Shown: positions 47,679 through 57,505, counted from the first letter of the stretch. The stretch is DNA of 64,000 bases from Actinomycetota bacterium (GCA_027313705.1 DAHVDE010000065.1:17031-81030), one strand, 5' to 3'. Notes: generated by a model from the sequence alone, not told the origin. A program made the numbers and translations.

Positions 47679-50315
47679 GTGTCCGGTGGAAAGGCCGGAG
47701 GTGGGTTTACCTTGTTCGGCCATCCATTGGCGAGGCTGGTCAGGCAGGTGGGCAATGTCGTCGTCGCGACGTTGGCCGTGCTTGCCATGCTGGTCGTCTG
47801 CGGCGCGGGCTACGGCGCGATTCCCGCGCTCGGCCGGGTGCTCGACCCAGGTCACGGTGCCTGGACGTCCGCCGTCGGCGGCGAGCCAGTCAGGTCGCAG
47901 AAGCTGACGCTGCCCGGCCTGGTCAGTCCGGTCACCGTGTATTTCAGCCCGCAGGGCGTGGCCACCATCGACGCGGCCAACGAGGGCGATGCCCTGCTGG
48001 CGCAGGGTTACCTGCACGCGCGTTTCCGGCTGACCGAGATGGACCTCGAGCGCCGCCTGGCCGAAGGCAAGCTGGCACAGCTGGCCGGGCCAGCCGCAGT
48101 GCCTTCTGACGAATTCGAATTGCGGCTTGGTTTGCTGCGCACGGCCCGCAGGGAATGGGCAGAGATGCCTAAGGACAGCATTCCCGCTCTCATGCTCGAA
48201 GCCTACTCCCGAGGGGTCAATGACTATCTGAGTCAGGTTCGCCAAAAAGGCACCTGGCCGGCTGCCTTCACGCTGGCCGGTGTTTACCCGGCCAACTGGA
48301 CGCCGGTCGACAGTCTCGCCGTGCAGGGCACGCTGACCCAAGAACTCGACTACACGACAACACCGCTCGACTATGCCCTGCTGATGAGGTCTCTTGGCTG
48401 GTCAAAGACCATGACCTGGTTCCCGGTTCTCCCTGCGGGCGATGAGAGTCCCTACGACACCGGGCCTTACCAGAACCGCGGCGTCGCGCCGGTAGCGACC
48501 GGCATGACGCCAGTGCCGGCCGGCCGTGCGGTCAAGGCCGCTCACCTGGGCGCTAGCATGCCAGGCGCGGTGCCTTCCGCAGGCGTCGCGCGGGCGGCGG
48601 CCGCGATGCTTTCCGTCACCGACTCGCTGCCGCAAGGCCAGGTGCACGGCTATCCTGACAGCAACGCCTGGGCCGCCAACGGCCCCAAGGTGCTCGGTGG
48701 CGGCGCCATGCTGGCCGGTGACCCGCACCTGCCGCAGACGTTGCCTTCTCTCTGGTACCAGGTCGCGCTGACGGCACCCGATTATGACGTCACCGGGGTC
48801 AGCGTTCCCGGCCTGCCCGGCATCGTGCTCGGCCACAACAAGCACATTTCCTGGTCGCTCACCGACACCCAGAATCAGGCCACGCTGTTCTACGTCGAGA
48901 AGACAAGTCCGGCTCGTCCTGGCCAGTATTTCTGGCGCGGAAGCTGGCGGAAAATGAAGTACTTCCATGACACGATCGCGGTGCGGGGGAGCCGCCCTGT
49001 GCACCTGACCGTCGCGGAAACCGTGCATGGACCGGTCATGACGCAGGATGGGCAGACGGTCTCCGTCGACTGGATGGGCAATATCCCTTCGCCGGACATC
49101 GCCGTCCTGCAGCAGATCAGCACGGCAGACGACTTCGCGCAGTTCCGCGCGGCCCTCGCGAACTGGCGGGCGCCTGCCCAGAACTTCGTCTATGCCGACG
49201 ACCGCGGCAACATCGGCGCCATTTCCGCCGGCTACTACCCGGTGGTCTACCGCGGCGACCCCTGGCTGCCCATGCAGGGAACCGGAGCCGACGACGTGGC
49301 GGGCGTCATTCCTTACCGCTCAGTTCCCCAGGTGTATGATCCGCGCGATCATGTCATCGTCACGGCTAACCAGCGCCCGGTCACTGCCGCCTATCCGTAC
49401 TACATCGGCACCACGGCCGACTTTTTCGACCCCGGTTACCGTGCCGCCCGTGAACTGGCTTACCTGGACAGGCACTCTGGCATGAAGGTGTCAAGCTTCG
49501 CGGCGCTCCAGGTCAGCGACGTCGATGAACTTGCCGCGCAAGTGCTGCCCGCCATGATCGCCGCGCTCGCGCACGCCAGGCTGACCCGGGCGCAGCTGAG
49601 TGTCATCAGCCTGCTCAAAAGCTGGAATTACGCAATGGACGCCAGTTCCGCCCCGGCGGCGATCTGGTGGACGTGGTGGAACGACTACCTGACCGGGACG
49701 TTCCAGCCATGGTGGAACTCCGCCCAGGTGCCCGTTCACCTGGACCCTGGCGGGCTGACCGTCGGCTCGGGCGTGTTCAGCCTTGATGCCGATCTCGAGC
49801 AGTGGACGCTTCACGACCAGGGCAATCCCGCCTTCACCCCGCCTGGTGCCGCACGGCAGACGGCGGCGACCGTGCTGGCCAACGCGTTCTCGACCGCGAT
49901 GACCTCGCTGCGGGCCAAGCTTGGCGGCGGTCCGGCGACGTGGCAATGGGGCAAGCTGCACGGGCAGTGGTTCCGGTCGCTGGTTGCCGCCCAGGGGCTT
50001 GGTTACGGGCCGGTGCCTTCCGGCGGTGATAGCTGGACCGTGGCCGCCGCCTACGGGCTGCCTGACGCTACGGCCGGGCCAAGCTGGCGGATGATCGTGC
50101 GGTGGGCAGGCAAGGCCGGGCACGGGCGGGGGAGGGCCGTCGGAATTTACCCTGGCGGGCAGAACGAGAATCCGGCGTCGCCCTGGTATGAGAACCTGCT
50201 CGCCTACTGGTCGGCCGGAACGTACTTGCCCATGCCGGCCGCCGGTGCCGGGTCCGCCGCCAGGACCCCGGATGGCGCCGGCGCCGGGGTGATCCGATGG
50301 GAGCTTGCGCCATGA
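47679..50315 (+). CDS. Penicillin acylase family N-terminal nucleophile hydrolase
   Basis: 878 residues. One N-terminal membrane helix (residues ~25-47), then a pro-enzyme laid out like penicillin G acylase or acyl-homoserine-lactone acylase: alpha chain with QGYLHARFRLTEMDLERRLAEGKL, and a beta chain that would begin at Ser328 in PDSNAWA after self-cleavage, followed by GDPHLPQTLPSLWY and GVSVPGLPGIVLGHN. Likely an extracytoplasmic amide hydrolase; substrate open. GTG 47679 is one start; a TTG at 47712 has GGAGGT nine bases ahead and is also plausible. Confidence 0.85.
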   Translation: MSGGKAGGGFTLFGHPLARLVRQVGNVVVATLAVLAMLVVCGAGYGAIPALGRVLDPGHGAWTSAVGGEPVRSQKLTLPGLVSPVTVYFSPQGVATIDAANEGDALLAQGYLHARFRLTEMDLERRLAEGKLAQLAGPAAVPSDEFELRLGLLRTARREWAEMPKDSIPALMLEAYSRGVNDYLSQVRQKGTWPAAFTLAGVYPANWTPVDSLAVQGTLTQELDYTTTPLDYALLMRSLGWSKTMTWFPVLPAGDESPYDTGPYQNRGVAPVATGMTPVPAGRAVKAAHLGASMPGAVPSAGVARAAAAMLSVTDSLPQGQVHGYPDSNAWAANGPKVLGGGAMLAGDPHLPQTLPSLWYQVALTAPDYDVTGVSVPGLPGIVLGHNKHISWSLTDTQNQATLFYVEKTSPARPGQYFWRGSWRKMKYFHDTIAVRGSRPVHLTVAETVHGPVMTQDGQTVSVDWMGNIPSPDIAVLQQISTADDFAQFRAALANWRAPAQNFVYADDRGNIGAISAGYYPVVYRGDPWLPMQGTGADDVAGVIPYRSVPQVYDPRDHVIVTANQRPVTAAYPYYIGTTADFFDPGYRAARELAYLDRHSGMKVSSFAALQVSDVDELAAQVLPAMIAALAHARLTRAQLSVISLLKSWNYAMDASSAPAAIWWTWWNDYLTGTFQPWWNSAQVPVHLDPGGLTVGSGVFSLDADLEQWTLHDQGNPAFTPPGAARQTAATVLANAFSTAMTSLRAKLGGGPATWQWGKLHGQWFRSLVAAQGLGYGPVPSGGDSWTVAAAYGLPDATAGPSWRMIVRWAGKAGHGRGRAVGIYPGGQNENPASPWYENLLAYWSAGTYLPMPAAGAGSAARTPDGAGAGVIRWELAP

Positions 50316-50830
50316 CCAAGCCGGTCAGCCGTTCTGAGTTGCGCAGGCTGGGCAAGCTCGGGTCTTACCGGCTCGGGCTGCTGGCGCCGCAGGGCATCGC
50401 CAGGCCAGCGCCACCCAGGCAGTTCCGGCCCTCGTTTGTCCGGCCGAGGCGCAGCACGCCCGTTCTCGGCTGGATCATGCTCGGTGTTGCGGGTGCGGCT
50501 GTGATCGGCGGCGGTGCCATGATCGGGCTGTGGTACGTGCCGCTCGTCGTCGGGATACTCTGTGGTCTCGCGGCGCGGGTCGGCGAGTTGCGGACCAGGA
50601 GCGTCTTCCTCGCGGTGCTGGTGATGTGCGGGGCAGGCTGGGGCGGGGCGCTCGCCGCCTATGCGGTTCGCGGCCAGCCGGTCGGGGCGACCGCGCGGGT
50701 GATCGCGGCGATTGCCGGACTGCCCGCCCACGCCGCCGCGGCAATCGCCTGCACGCTAGCGCTGAGCATGCTGCTCGGACTGGCAGGCTTTTGGCTTGGC
50801 CGGGCGCTCACCCCCTGGCCGGCGCGGTAG
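50312..50830 (+). CDS. Multi-pass membrane protein of unknown function
   Basis: 172 residues. A basic, Pro-rich N-terminal cytoplasmic segment of ~50 residues is followed by four hydrophobic helices (VLGWIMLGVAGAAVIGGGAM, VPLVVGILCGLAA, VFLAVLVMCGAGWGGALAAY, and the C-terminal IACTLALSMLLGLAGFWLG). I do not recognise the family. The ATG overlaps the acylase stop (ATGA), so it is translationally coupled to it and may act with it at the membrane. Confidence 0.65.
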   Translation: MTKPVSRSELRRLGKLGSYRLGLLAPQGIARPAPPRQFRPSFVRPRRSTPVLGWIMLGVAGAAVIGGGAMIGLWYVPLVVGILCGLAARVGELRTRSVFLAVLVMCGAGWGGALAAYAVRGQPVGATARVIAAIAGLPAHAAAAIACTLALSMLLGLAGFWLGRALTPWPAR

Positions 50831-50832
50831 GC

Positions 50833-51000
50833 ATGGCGGTCAGAATCGGTTGCGCCGACGATCGGGCTGCTCAGATTTCGCGTCTTGCCCTACAAGGTGC
50901 GAAAGTAGTCAGACAGCATCATGATCCCGACGACGATGACGTCGTTACGACCGACCCTGAGGGCAACGAGTCTTGCGCATGCGCCGTGGCCCTGCCCTAG
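50833..51000 (+). pseudogene. Remnant of a glyoxalase-like (VOC) domain
   Basis: A 55-codon reading frame (MAVRIGCADDRAAQ... to ...ACAVALP). Its second half looks like the C-terminal end of a VOC/Glyoxalase_6 domain: LALQGAKVVRQHHDPDDDDVVTTDPEGNESC, where full-length proteins have LxALGAxVV...DPEGNEFC. The first ~70 or more residues of such a domain are missing, so it is a fragment unless it is a very small gene. It sits between the membrane protein (two bases before) and the next gene (18 bases after). Confidence 0.45.
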
Positions 51001-51018
51001 CACCCGCGGGGAGAATGC

Positions 51019-51882
51019 GTGAACGGGGAGCTCGCACAGCTCGTATACCTGGCCGGCCACGGCTCGAGCTGGCTGGCCAGCGACGAACCTGGCGCGCCGC
51101 CTGCCGACTTCGGACAGGAGAGCTGGGCCTTCCAGTTCGTCGGGTCACTGCGGTTCCGGCTTCTCGCTGCGGCCGGGCACGGCCGGGCGCTCGACGCGGC
51201 TGCCGCCTCAGAGGTGAGCACGGCTTATGAGGCGAGCACGGTCAGCGAGTGGTTGCTGCAATTGCGCGAACGGGGCGCGGCCAGGCTCTGGCTGACCGTT
51301 CCCGAGGTCCGCGCGGTCACGGTAGGCGAGACAGAGACCGGCGAGCACCACGTTGCCTGGTTCGCGAACGCGGGAAGATGGAGCCTGCTGGCGGCCGGAA
51401 GGCAGCGGCCTGAGGTCTGGCGGGCCGACTGGACGGTTGGCGACCGGTCGGCCGCCGATCGCCGGATCTGGTCGGTGAGTTACGAGGGTGCTCGAGTCGA
51501 CCGGGCGATGCCGCAGTGCCCGGATATCCAGTCCGCCGCGACGCAGCTGAGCTGGGCGCTCGTCGAAACTCGCGACTTCGCCGCCAGGCAGGGACTAGCG
51601 CAGTGGTCTGAGCTGTTCGAGCAGATACTCTCCGCCGACGGTGAGGGCGCCGACCGCGCTCAGTTGCTGCCGCCGCGCTACTCGGCGGCCGCGCGTCACC
51701 TGCTCGCCGAGGCCGATCATGCGTGGGTATTCGGCGGAATGGAATCGTGGAACGACCTGAAGTTCACCGACTCGACGACCGAGCACGAATTCCGCCAGGT
51801 CTCCCGTGACCTCTACATTGCCGTACTCAACGCCGTGCTGGCCAGCACCAACTGCGATTTCGTGCACGACGCCTACAGGTAA
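51019..51882 (+). CDS. Hypothetical protein, no recognised domain
   Basis: 287 residues from GTG 51019, preceded by GGGGAGAATGC. The composition is soluble and enzyme-like, with several conserved-looking Trp motifs (GHGSSWLASDEPG, ESWAFQFVGSLRFRLLAAAG, GGMESWNDLKF). No membrane helix or signal peptide. I do not recognise a family and give no function. It ends ten bases inside the convergent EamA gene. Confidence 0.6.
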   Translation: MNGELAQLVYLAGHGSSWLASDEPGAPPADFGQESWAFQFVGSLRFRLLAAAGHGRALDAAAASEVSTAYEASTVSEWLLQLRERGAARLWLTVPEVRAVTVGETETGEHHVAWFANAGRWSLLAAGRQRPEVWRADWTVGDRSAADRRIWSVSYEGARVDRAMPQCPDIQSAATQLSWALVETRDFAARQGLAQWSELFEQILSADGEGADRAQLLPPRYSAAARHLLAEADHAWVFGGMESWNDLKFTDSTTEHEFRQVSRDLYIAVLNAVLASTNCDFVHDAYR

Positions 51883-52901
51883 CTCGCCTTCGCCGTCGTC
51901 TGTGGCGCGGGGTCGGCCAGAGGGGCGGCCTGGCGCGCTTGCCTGGTGGAGGCGAGGCTGGCGGCCAGGGCTCCGGCGCAGGTGAGGGTGGCGCCGATGA
52001 CCTGGAGCAGGGTGGGCCGTTCGCCGATGATGATGGCGGCGAGCAGGAGGGAGGCGGCGGGCTGAAGCAGCAGCATCAGTGAGCCGACGGCGGCCGGGAG
52101 TCTCGGCAGTGATGAGGTGATCATCAGCCAGCCAGCGACCTGGCTGATCAGGGCAAGCGCGATCAGCCAGCCGATACCTGGCCACAGCGGATGCACGGTA
52201 AGGCCGCCGAGCAGCAGGCCGATGAGGAGTGACGCGATGGCGGTACCCGCCGATGCATCGGCTACCGGGCCAGCCACATGCGGCGACTGGCTTGACGCCC
52301 GGCGCAGTACCATCAAGTACCCGGCGTACGCGACCGACATGGCGACGCCGTAGCCGACGCCGGCCAGCGGGTGCTGCGCGGCCTGGTGCTTGCCGACAAG
52401 GCCGGAGACGAGCACCACTCCGACCGTCACCACCGGCAGGGCAAGCGCCACCGCCCGGCCAGGTCGCTCCCGCCAGAAGAGCCAGCTCAGCCCGACGACT
52501 ACCAGGACCTGAAGGTTGCCGAGCACGGTGGCGACCCCGGCACCTACGTCGGCAATGGCGTGCGTCCACAAGATGAGGTCGATCGCGAGAAATACTCCTG
52601 CCGCCATCGCCCGCACCCTGGCGGCGGCCGGGCGTCGTCCGTGCCTGCGCTGCTCGAGTATGGCGAGGAGGATCAGCACCGGCAGCGCGATCGCTGACCG
52701 GTAGAAGGCCGTGCTCACCGCGCTCGCGCCGGAAAGGACGACGAAAATCGGCGATGTGGAGATCGTGGCGGCACCTATACCGGCGAGCAGGATCGGTCGC
52801 TTGACCGGCCCTGACCGGCTGACCTGCTGACCAATGGACGTGCTGGCGGCGGCCGTGGAATTGGAGCCAGTAATGACCGTAGAAGAATACGGTACTGTCA
52901 T
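51873..52901 (-). CDS. EamA/DMT family transporter
   Basis: 342 residues with ten predicted membrane helices in two EamA repeats. Features: ISTSPIFVVLSGASAVSTAFYRSAIALPVL in the first repeat, ALAVGLGNLQVLVVVGLSWLFWRERP-like end of the first half, and the second-repeat ending SLMLLLQPAASLLLAAIIIGERPTLLQVIGA. Drug/metabolite superfamily exporters move metabolites or toxic compounds; substrate unknown. Divergent from malQ; a weak GAAG lies ahead of the ATG. Confidence 0.85.
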   Translation of the reverse strand: MTVPYSSTVITGSNSTAAASTSIGQQVSRSGPVKRPILLAGIGAATISTSPIFVVLSGASAVSTAFYRSAIALPVLILLAILEQRRHGRRPAAARVRAMAAGVFLAIDLILWTHAIADVGAGVATVLGNLQVLVVVGLSWLFWRERPGRAVALALPVVTVGVVLVSGLVGKHQAAQHPLAGVGYGVAMSVAYAGYLMVLRRASSQSPHVAGPVADASAGTAIASLLIGLLLGGLTVHPLWPGIGWLIALALISQVAGWLMITSSLPRLPAAVGSLMLLLQPAASLLLAAIIIGERPTLLQVIGATLTCAGALAASLASTRQARQAAPLADPAPQTTAKASYL

Positions 52902-53038
52902 GGCTTCAGCATAAGGCCGGAGGCCGGTCGTGTGGTACGCGGGGTTTGCCGGTTAAGTGGCGTGATGCCGGATCGGCTGGTCCGCTTCGCGCCGCCCGGT
53001 GCGGCTCGGGCCGCCAGGGCAGGCGCGATCATAGACGG

Positions 53039-54892
53039 GTGACCGATGCGGAGCTGATCAGACGAGCGCAAGCGGCCGGGATCTCGGTCAGCTATCTCGA
53101 CTGGCGTCAACGGCGAGTTCAGGTGCCTGACCAGACGCTGCTTGCCATACTCGACGCGCTCGGGCAGGCGGGCGATGCCGCTGAGGTAGTCACCGGGCAC
53201 GGCATGACCGGGCCGGATTTCGGCTGGCCAGGGCGGATCGCACGCCCGCGAAGGCCAGCCGCCCGCTCGTGGGGCTTTACCGTGCAGCTTTACTCGGTCA
53301 GGTCACGTCGGTCCTGGGGTCACGGTGACTTCCGTGACCTCGCCGACCTCGCCACCTGGTCGGCCAGGGACCTCCAGGCCGACTTCTTGCTGGTCAACCC
53401 GCTGCACGCGGCCGCACCCGCGCCGCCGGTAAGCGACTCGCCCTATCTGCCGATGACCAGGCACTACGTCAGCCCGCTCTACCTGCGGATCGAGGACATC
53501 CCTGAATATCAGCGGCTGACCAGGACCCAGCGGCAGGAGGTAGCGGACATCGCGAGGCCGTTGAAGGCGGCCAGCAGCCTGCCCGACCTGATCGACAGGG
53601 ACCTGGTATGGACGGCCAAGCGGACGGCGCTGGAGTTGATTGCCGCCGCCGGCATAAGCGCGGAGCGGCAGTCGGCTTTCGAGAGTTACCGGCGCGAGCA
53701 GGGGCGTGCGCTGACCGACTGGGCCAACTGGTGCGCGCTCGCCGAGGTGCACGGCGCGGACTGGCGCCGCTGGCCGGCCGAGCTTGCCGATCCGAAGCGC
53801 GCTGGTCAGGCGATCGGGTCAGGTCCGCTGGCCGGGCGGGCCGTCTTTCATGCCTGGTTGCAGTGGCTTGCCGACGAACAGCTTGCGGCGGCGCAACAGG
53901 CGGGGCTGGCCGCCGGGATGTCGATCGGCGTGATCACCGACCTGGCACTAGGAGTTCATCCTGGCGGTGCCGATGCGTGGGCCTGGCAAGACCTCCTGGT
54001 GCCAGGCATGAGCGTGGGCGCGCCACCCGACGGGTTCAACCAGCGTGGCCAGGACTGGGCGCAGCCGCCACTCAACCCGCACCGGCTGGTCAGCGCCGGG
54101 GCGCAGCCGTTCGCGCAATTGCTGCGAGCGTCATTCAGGCACGCGGGGGGGCTGCGGATCGACCACGTCATGGGGTTGATGCGGCTGTGGTGGATACCGG
54201 AAGGCTGCTCGCCAGATCGCGGTGCTTACGTCAGCTACGATCACCGGCTGCTGGTCGGGACGCTCGCCGCCGAGGCCGCGAAGGCCGGCGCGGTGGTGAT
54301 CGGCGAAGACCTGGGCACCATCGATCCTTGGATCCGCGAGTACCTGGCCGAACAGCAGATCCTCGGTACCGAGATGGCCTGGTTCGCGAATCAGGGCGAC
54401 GGCTCGCCGTTGCCGCCCTCGCGGTGGCGGCGCTGGGTCATGGCCACGGTAGGCACTCACGACGTGCCGCCAGTCGCCGGGTTCGTAGCCGGCGATCAGG
54501 TGACTGTACGGGCCAGCCTGGGGTTGCTCGATGATCAGGAGGCCGAGCGGGCCGCGCTCGATCAGACTCTCGCCCGCTGGCGAAGAGCGCTGGCCGATCA
54601 GGGGCTGCTGTCCGCCGGTGCGCTCGGTGCGCTAGGCCGCATGCCGGCCACCCGCGAGATGGCGATCGCCATGTACGGCTACCTGGCGCTGACCCCGGCC
54701 TTGCTGATCGGCGTGGCGCTTGTCGATGCCGTGGGCGATCGTCGCACCCAGAACATTCCCGGCACCTCGACGCAGTACCCGAACTGGCGGATACCGCTGT
54801 GCGACAGCGAGGGCGCGGCCGTGCTCATCGAGGAACTGCCTGATCTGCGCTTGGTCGGTGAGGTTGTCAGGGCGGCCAGGGGGATCAGCTAG
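53039..54892 (+). CDS. malQ: 4-alpha-glucanotransferase (amylomaltase)
   Basis: MalQ transfers alpha-1,4-glucan segments and releases glucose during maltodextrin or glycogen use. 617 residues of GH77: WGFTVQLYSVRSRRSWGHGDFRDL, the nucleophile Asp in RIDHVMGL, acid/base Glu in VIGEDLGT, and the transition-state Asp in GTHDVPP. The N-terminal GH77 accessory region is short. GTG 53039 is the only start fitting the family N-terminus (TDAELIRRAQAAGI); it has no good Shine-Dalgarno. Last eight bases overlap pepN. Confidence 0.92.
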   Translation: MTDAELIRRAQAAGISVSYLDWRQRRVQVPDQTLLAILDALGQAGDAAEVVTGHGMTGPDFGWPGRIARPRRPAARSWGFTVQLYSVRSRRSWGHGDFRDLADLATWSARDLQADFLLVNPLHAAAPAPPVSDSPYLPMTRHYVSPLYLRIEDIPEYQRLTRTQRQEVADIARPLKAASSLPDLIDRDLVWTAKRTALELIAAAGISAERQSAFESYRREQGRALTDWANWCALAEVHGADWRRWPAELADPKRAGQAIGSGPLAGRAVFHAWLQWLADEQLAAAQQAGLAAGMSIGVITDLALGVHPGGADAWAWQDLLVPGMSVGAPPDGFNQRGQDWAQPPLNPHRLVSAGAQPFAQLLRASFRHAGGLRIDHVMGLMRLWWIPEGCSPDRGAYVSYDHRLLVGTLAAEAAKAGAVVIGEDLGTIDPWIREYLAEQQILGTEMAWFANQGDGSPLPPSRWRRWVMATVGTHDVPPVAGFVAGDQVTVRASLGLLDDQEAERAALDQTLARWRRALADQGLLSAGALGALGRMPATREMAIAMYGYLALTPALLIGVALVDAVGDRRTQNIPGTSTQYPNWRIPLCDSEGAAVLIEELPDLRLVGEVVRAARGIS

Positions 54893-57419
54893 CGCTTGCG
54901 TCGCGTTCCCGGCACTTCAGCGCCCTGGTGACGTCATCGCGGCCCTCCTGAAGCAGGCGGGCAAGCGCGGGCGGCGGACTGGCGCAGGCGAGGTAGCTGG
55001 CCGCCTGGTCGATCGCCTGCTGGCTGATCACGCTCACCGGGTAGCAGCGCTCGACGAAGAACAGGGACATGTCAGGACCCCATTCCTGCCACTTGTCCGC
55101 CACCACGTCGAAGAACCTGGCGGCGTAAGGGACGAGCAGATCGTCCTGATCGGGTGCCTGGAACCCGTTCACTACCGCGCGGAAGGTCGCGTTGGGCAGG
55201 TCACCGGAAATGATCTGCTGCCAGGCGGCCTCCTTGGCGGCGGGATCTGGCAGCGAGGCGAGGCAAGCCTGAGCGTGCCTGGCGCCCGCGTCGGTGCTGT
55301 CGCGCTCTCGCTCGGCCTCGATGGCGGCCGCATCGGCCGAACCTCGGTTGACCAGCCGTCGAAGCAACTGCCAGCGCAGGTCGGTGTCGACGACAAGCCC
55401 GCCGATCATGGCTGTTCCCGCTAGCAGGCCGGTGAGCAGGTCAAGTTCGTCCGGCGAACTGGCCACGGCGATGAATGCCTGGGCGAGCGCGAGCTGCCGG
55501 TCTGAGCCGGGCGCGGCACCCAGGAGCAACACCCGCAGGCCGGTCGCGAGCAGGCCGAGGCCGGCCTGCCGCCAGCCAGGATCCGCGTAGCTGCGCACTG
55601 CCGTCGCGGCCTGGCTGAGTATCGTCTGGAGCACGGTCATCTCGCCGACCACGGCCGCGGCGGCAAGTACCAGGGCGACGAAGTCGCGGGCTGGCAGCTC
55701 GGCATCCCTGCACATGTCCCAGGCGGCGGCCAGGCAAAGCGCCCTCGGCAGTGGCTCGGCGAAGTCGCCGACCGCCTCGACGACGGTGAGCCACGAACGC
55801 TCGTCCAGCCTGATCTTGGCGAAGGTCAGGTCATCGTCGTTAACGAGCACCAAGTCGGGCACTAGTTCGCCGACCAGCTGGCGAACTTCCGTGCGCTCGC
55901 CGGCGACGTCAAACTCGACTCGCCTGCGCCTAATCAGCCTGCCCTCACGCCGATCGTAAAGGCCGATGGCGATGCGGTGCGGGCGCAGCACCTGATGCGA
56001 GTGCGGTGCCTCTTGCAGCACCGCGAACTCGCCGAACGTGCCTTCCTTGGTCGTGGTATAGACCGGCCGCAGCGTGTTGACGCCCGCCGTCTCCAGCCAC
56101 GCCATGGACCAGTCGGCAAGCGGACGCCCCGAGGCTTGCTCAAGCGCGTCGAGCAGATCGGCGAGCGTCGCATTGCCCCAGGCATGCCGCTCGAAATACG
56201 TGCGCAGCCCGGCTACGAATGCCTCGCGCCCGGTGAAGGCGACGAGTTGCTTGAGTACTGCGGCGCCCTTCGCGTAAGTGATGCCGTCGAAGTAGGCCTC
56301 GGCCGTCTCGATGTCGGTGATGTCAGCCACCACCGGGTGCGTGGAAGGCAGCTGGTCCTGGCGATAGGCCCACGCCTTGAGGTCCTGGCTGAAGGTGGTC
56401 CAGGCATTCGTCCACTTGGTGGCCTCGGTGAGGGCGACCAGGCTGGCCCAGGTCGCGAACGACTCGTTTAGCCACAGGTCATCCCACCAGGTCATCGTGA
56501 CGAGATCGCCGAACCACATGTGCGCCATTTCGTGCAATAGCGTCTCGGCCCTGGCTTCGCGGCGACCGCCGGTGACCCGCGACCTGAACAGGTACTCCTC
56601 GAAAACGGTGACGGCTCCGGCATTCTCCATCGCCCCGGAATTGAATTCAGGGACGAAGAGCTGGTCATACTTGGCGAATGGGTACCTGACGCCGAAGAAG
56701 GCGTTGAAGAAGTCGAGGCCCTGGGTGGTGATCTGGAAGATCTCCGCTGAGTCCAGGTAGCCGGCCAGCGACTCGCGGCAGTAAAGGCCAAGCGGAATGC
56801 CGTCGTGCTCGCTGGTCACCGCGTGATAGGGTCCGGCGGCGATCACGGTGATGTAGGTCGAGATGGGCGGGGTGGGCGGGAATCGCCACTCGACGATGCC
56901 CGGCTGCCCGGTCGGCTGGGCCGCTGACTCTGGCGGCACGTTCGAGATCACCACCCAGCCCTGTTCGCAGCGCACCTTGAACTCGAAGGTGGCCTTGAGG
57001 TCGGGCTGGTCAAAGCAGGCGAACACCTGATTCGCGTTGCAAGTCTCCAGGTTGGAGTAAAGGTAGACGCGGCCGTCGGCTGGGTCGGCGAACCTGTGCA
57101 GGCCTTCGCCAGTGCGTGAGTACGCACATCGAGCGCGCACCGTAAGCTCGTTGGACCTGGCCAGGTCCGGCAGCCTGACGCGATCGGCCGCGGCGAGTGA
57201 AAGCGGCAACTGCTTGCCGTTCAGCGTCACCTCGGTGACGGCCAGGGCGGTCAGGTCGATAAAGCTGTCCGCGCCTGGGGTCGTGCACTTGAACCGCACC
57301 GTGGTGGCCGACTCGAAACTGGTCTCGCTGCCATGCACGTCGAGTTCGACCTGGTACGACGAGACCAGGAGCATGCTCGCCCGCGTCATGGCCTCGGCGC
57401 GGCTCAGGTTGGTGCCCAC
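54885..57419 (-). CDS. pepN: Aminopeptidase N
   Basis: PepN removes N-terminal amino acids from peptides in the cytoplasm. 844 residues, usual actinomycete length. M1 motifs: GAMEN exopeptidase loop (EFNSGAMENAGAV), zinc site HEMAH...WLNESFAT, and the catalytic Tyr in AYFDGITYAKGAAVL; a long helical ERAP1-like C-terminal domain follows. Start is GTG 57419 (VGTNLSRAEAMTRA, matching the family's GTNLT start), with AGGGG upstream; the open frame beyond it is not coding. Divergent from the DsbA-like gene, as Rv2467/Rv2466c in mycobacteria. Confidence 0.94.
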   Translation of the reverse strand: MGTNLSRAEAMTRASMLLVSSYQVELDVHGSETSFESATTVRFKCTTPGADSFIDLTALAVTEVTLNGKQLPLSLAAADRVRLPDLARSNELTVRARCAYSRTGEGLHRFADPADGRVYLYSNLETCNANQVFACFDQPDLKATFEFKVRCEQGWVVISNVPPESAAQPTGQPGIVEWRFPPTPPISTYITVIAAGPYHAVTSEHDGIPLGLYCRESLAGYLDSAEIFQITTQGLDFFNAFFGVRYPFAKYDQLFVPEFNSGAMENAGAVTVFEEYLFRSRVTGGRREARAETLLHEMAHMWFGDLVTMTWWDDLWLNESFATWASLVALTEATKWTNAWTTFSQDLKAWAYRQDQLPSTHPVVADITDIETAEAYFDGITYAKGAAVLKQLVAFTGREAFVAGLRTYFERHAWGNATLADLLDALEQASGRPLADWSMAWLETAGVNTLRPVYTTTKEGTFGEFAVLQEAPHSHQVLRPHRIAIGLYDRREGRLIRRRRVEFDVAGERTEVRQLVGELVPDLVLVNDDDLTFAKIRLDERSWLTVVEAVGDFAEPLPRALCLAAAWDMCRDAELPARDFVALVLAAAAVVGEMTVLQTILSQAATAVRSYADPGWRQAGLGLLATGLRVLLLGAAPGSDRQLALAQAFIAVASSPDELDLLTGLLAGTAMIGGLVVDTDLRWQLLRRLVNRGSADAAAIEAERERDSTDAGARHAQACLASLPDPAAKEAAWQQIISGDLPNATFRAVVNGFQAPDQDDLLVPYAARFFDVVADKWQEWGPDMSLFFVERCYPVSVISQQAIDQAASYLACASPPPALARLLQEGRDDVTRALKCRERDASAS

Positions 57420-57481
57420 GCTCGTCTTACCCCTGCCTTTCGCTGCCCCGCTGGCAGCTCGTCGCCTGGCGCGTCCCGTCT

Positions 57482-57497
57482 GGCATGATGTCATGCC
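57482..57497. promoter_or_regulatory. 16-bp palindrome in the pepN/DsbA-like intergenic region
   Basis: GGCATGATGTCATGCC is a perfect 7-2-7 inverted repeat. It lies eight bases upstream of the SigR-type -35 element and 62 bases upstream of the pepN start codon on the other strand, suiting an operator that acts on either gene. Confidence 0.45.
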
Positions 57498-57505
57498 GCC
57501 AGCTC

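Noticed and set aside
53039..53041. Upstream start for malQ at 52946
   Set aside because: The extra 31 residues are Arg/Gly-rich, unlike the family, and would consume the divergent promoter region.
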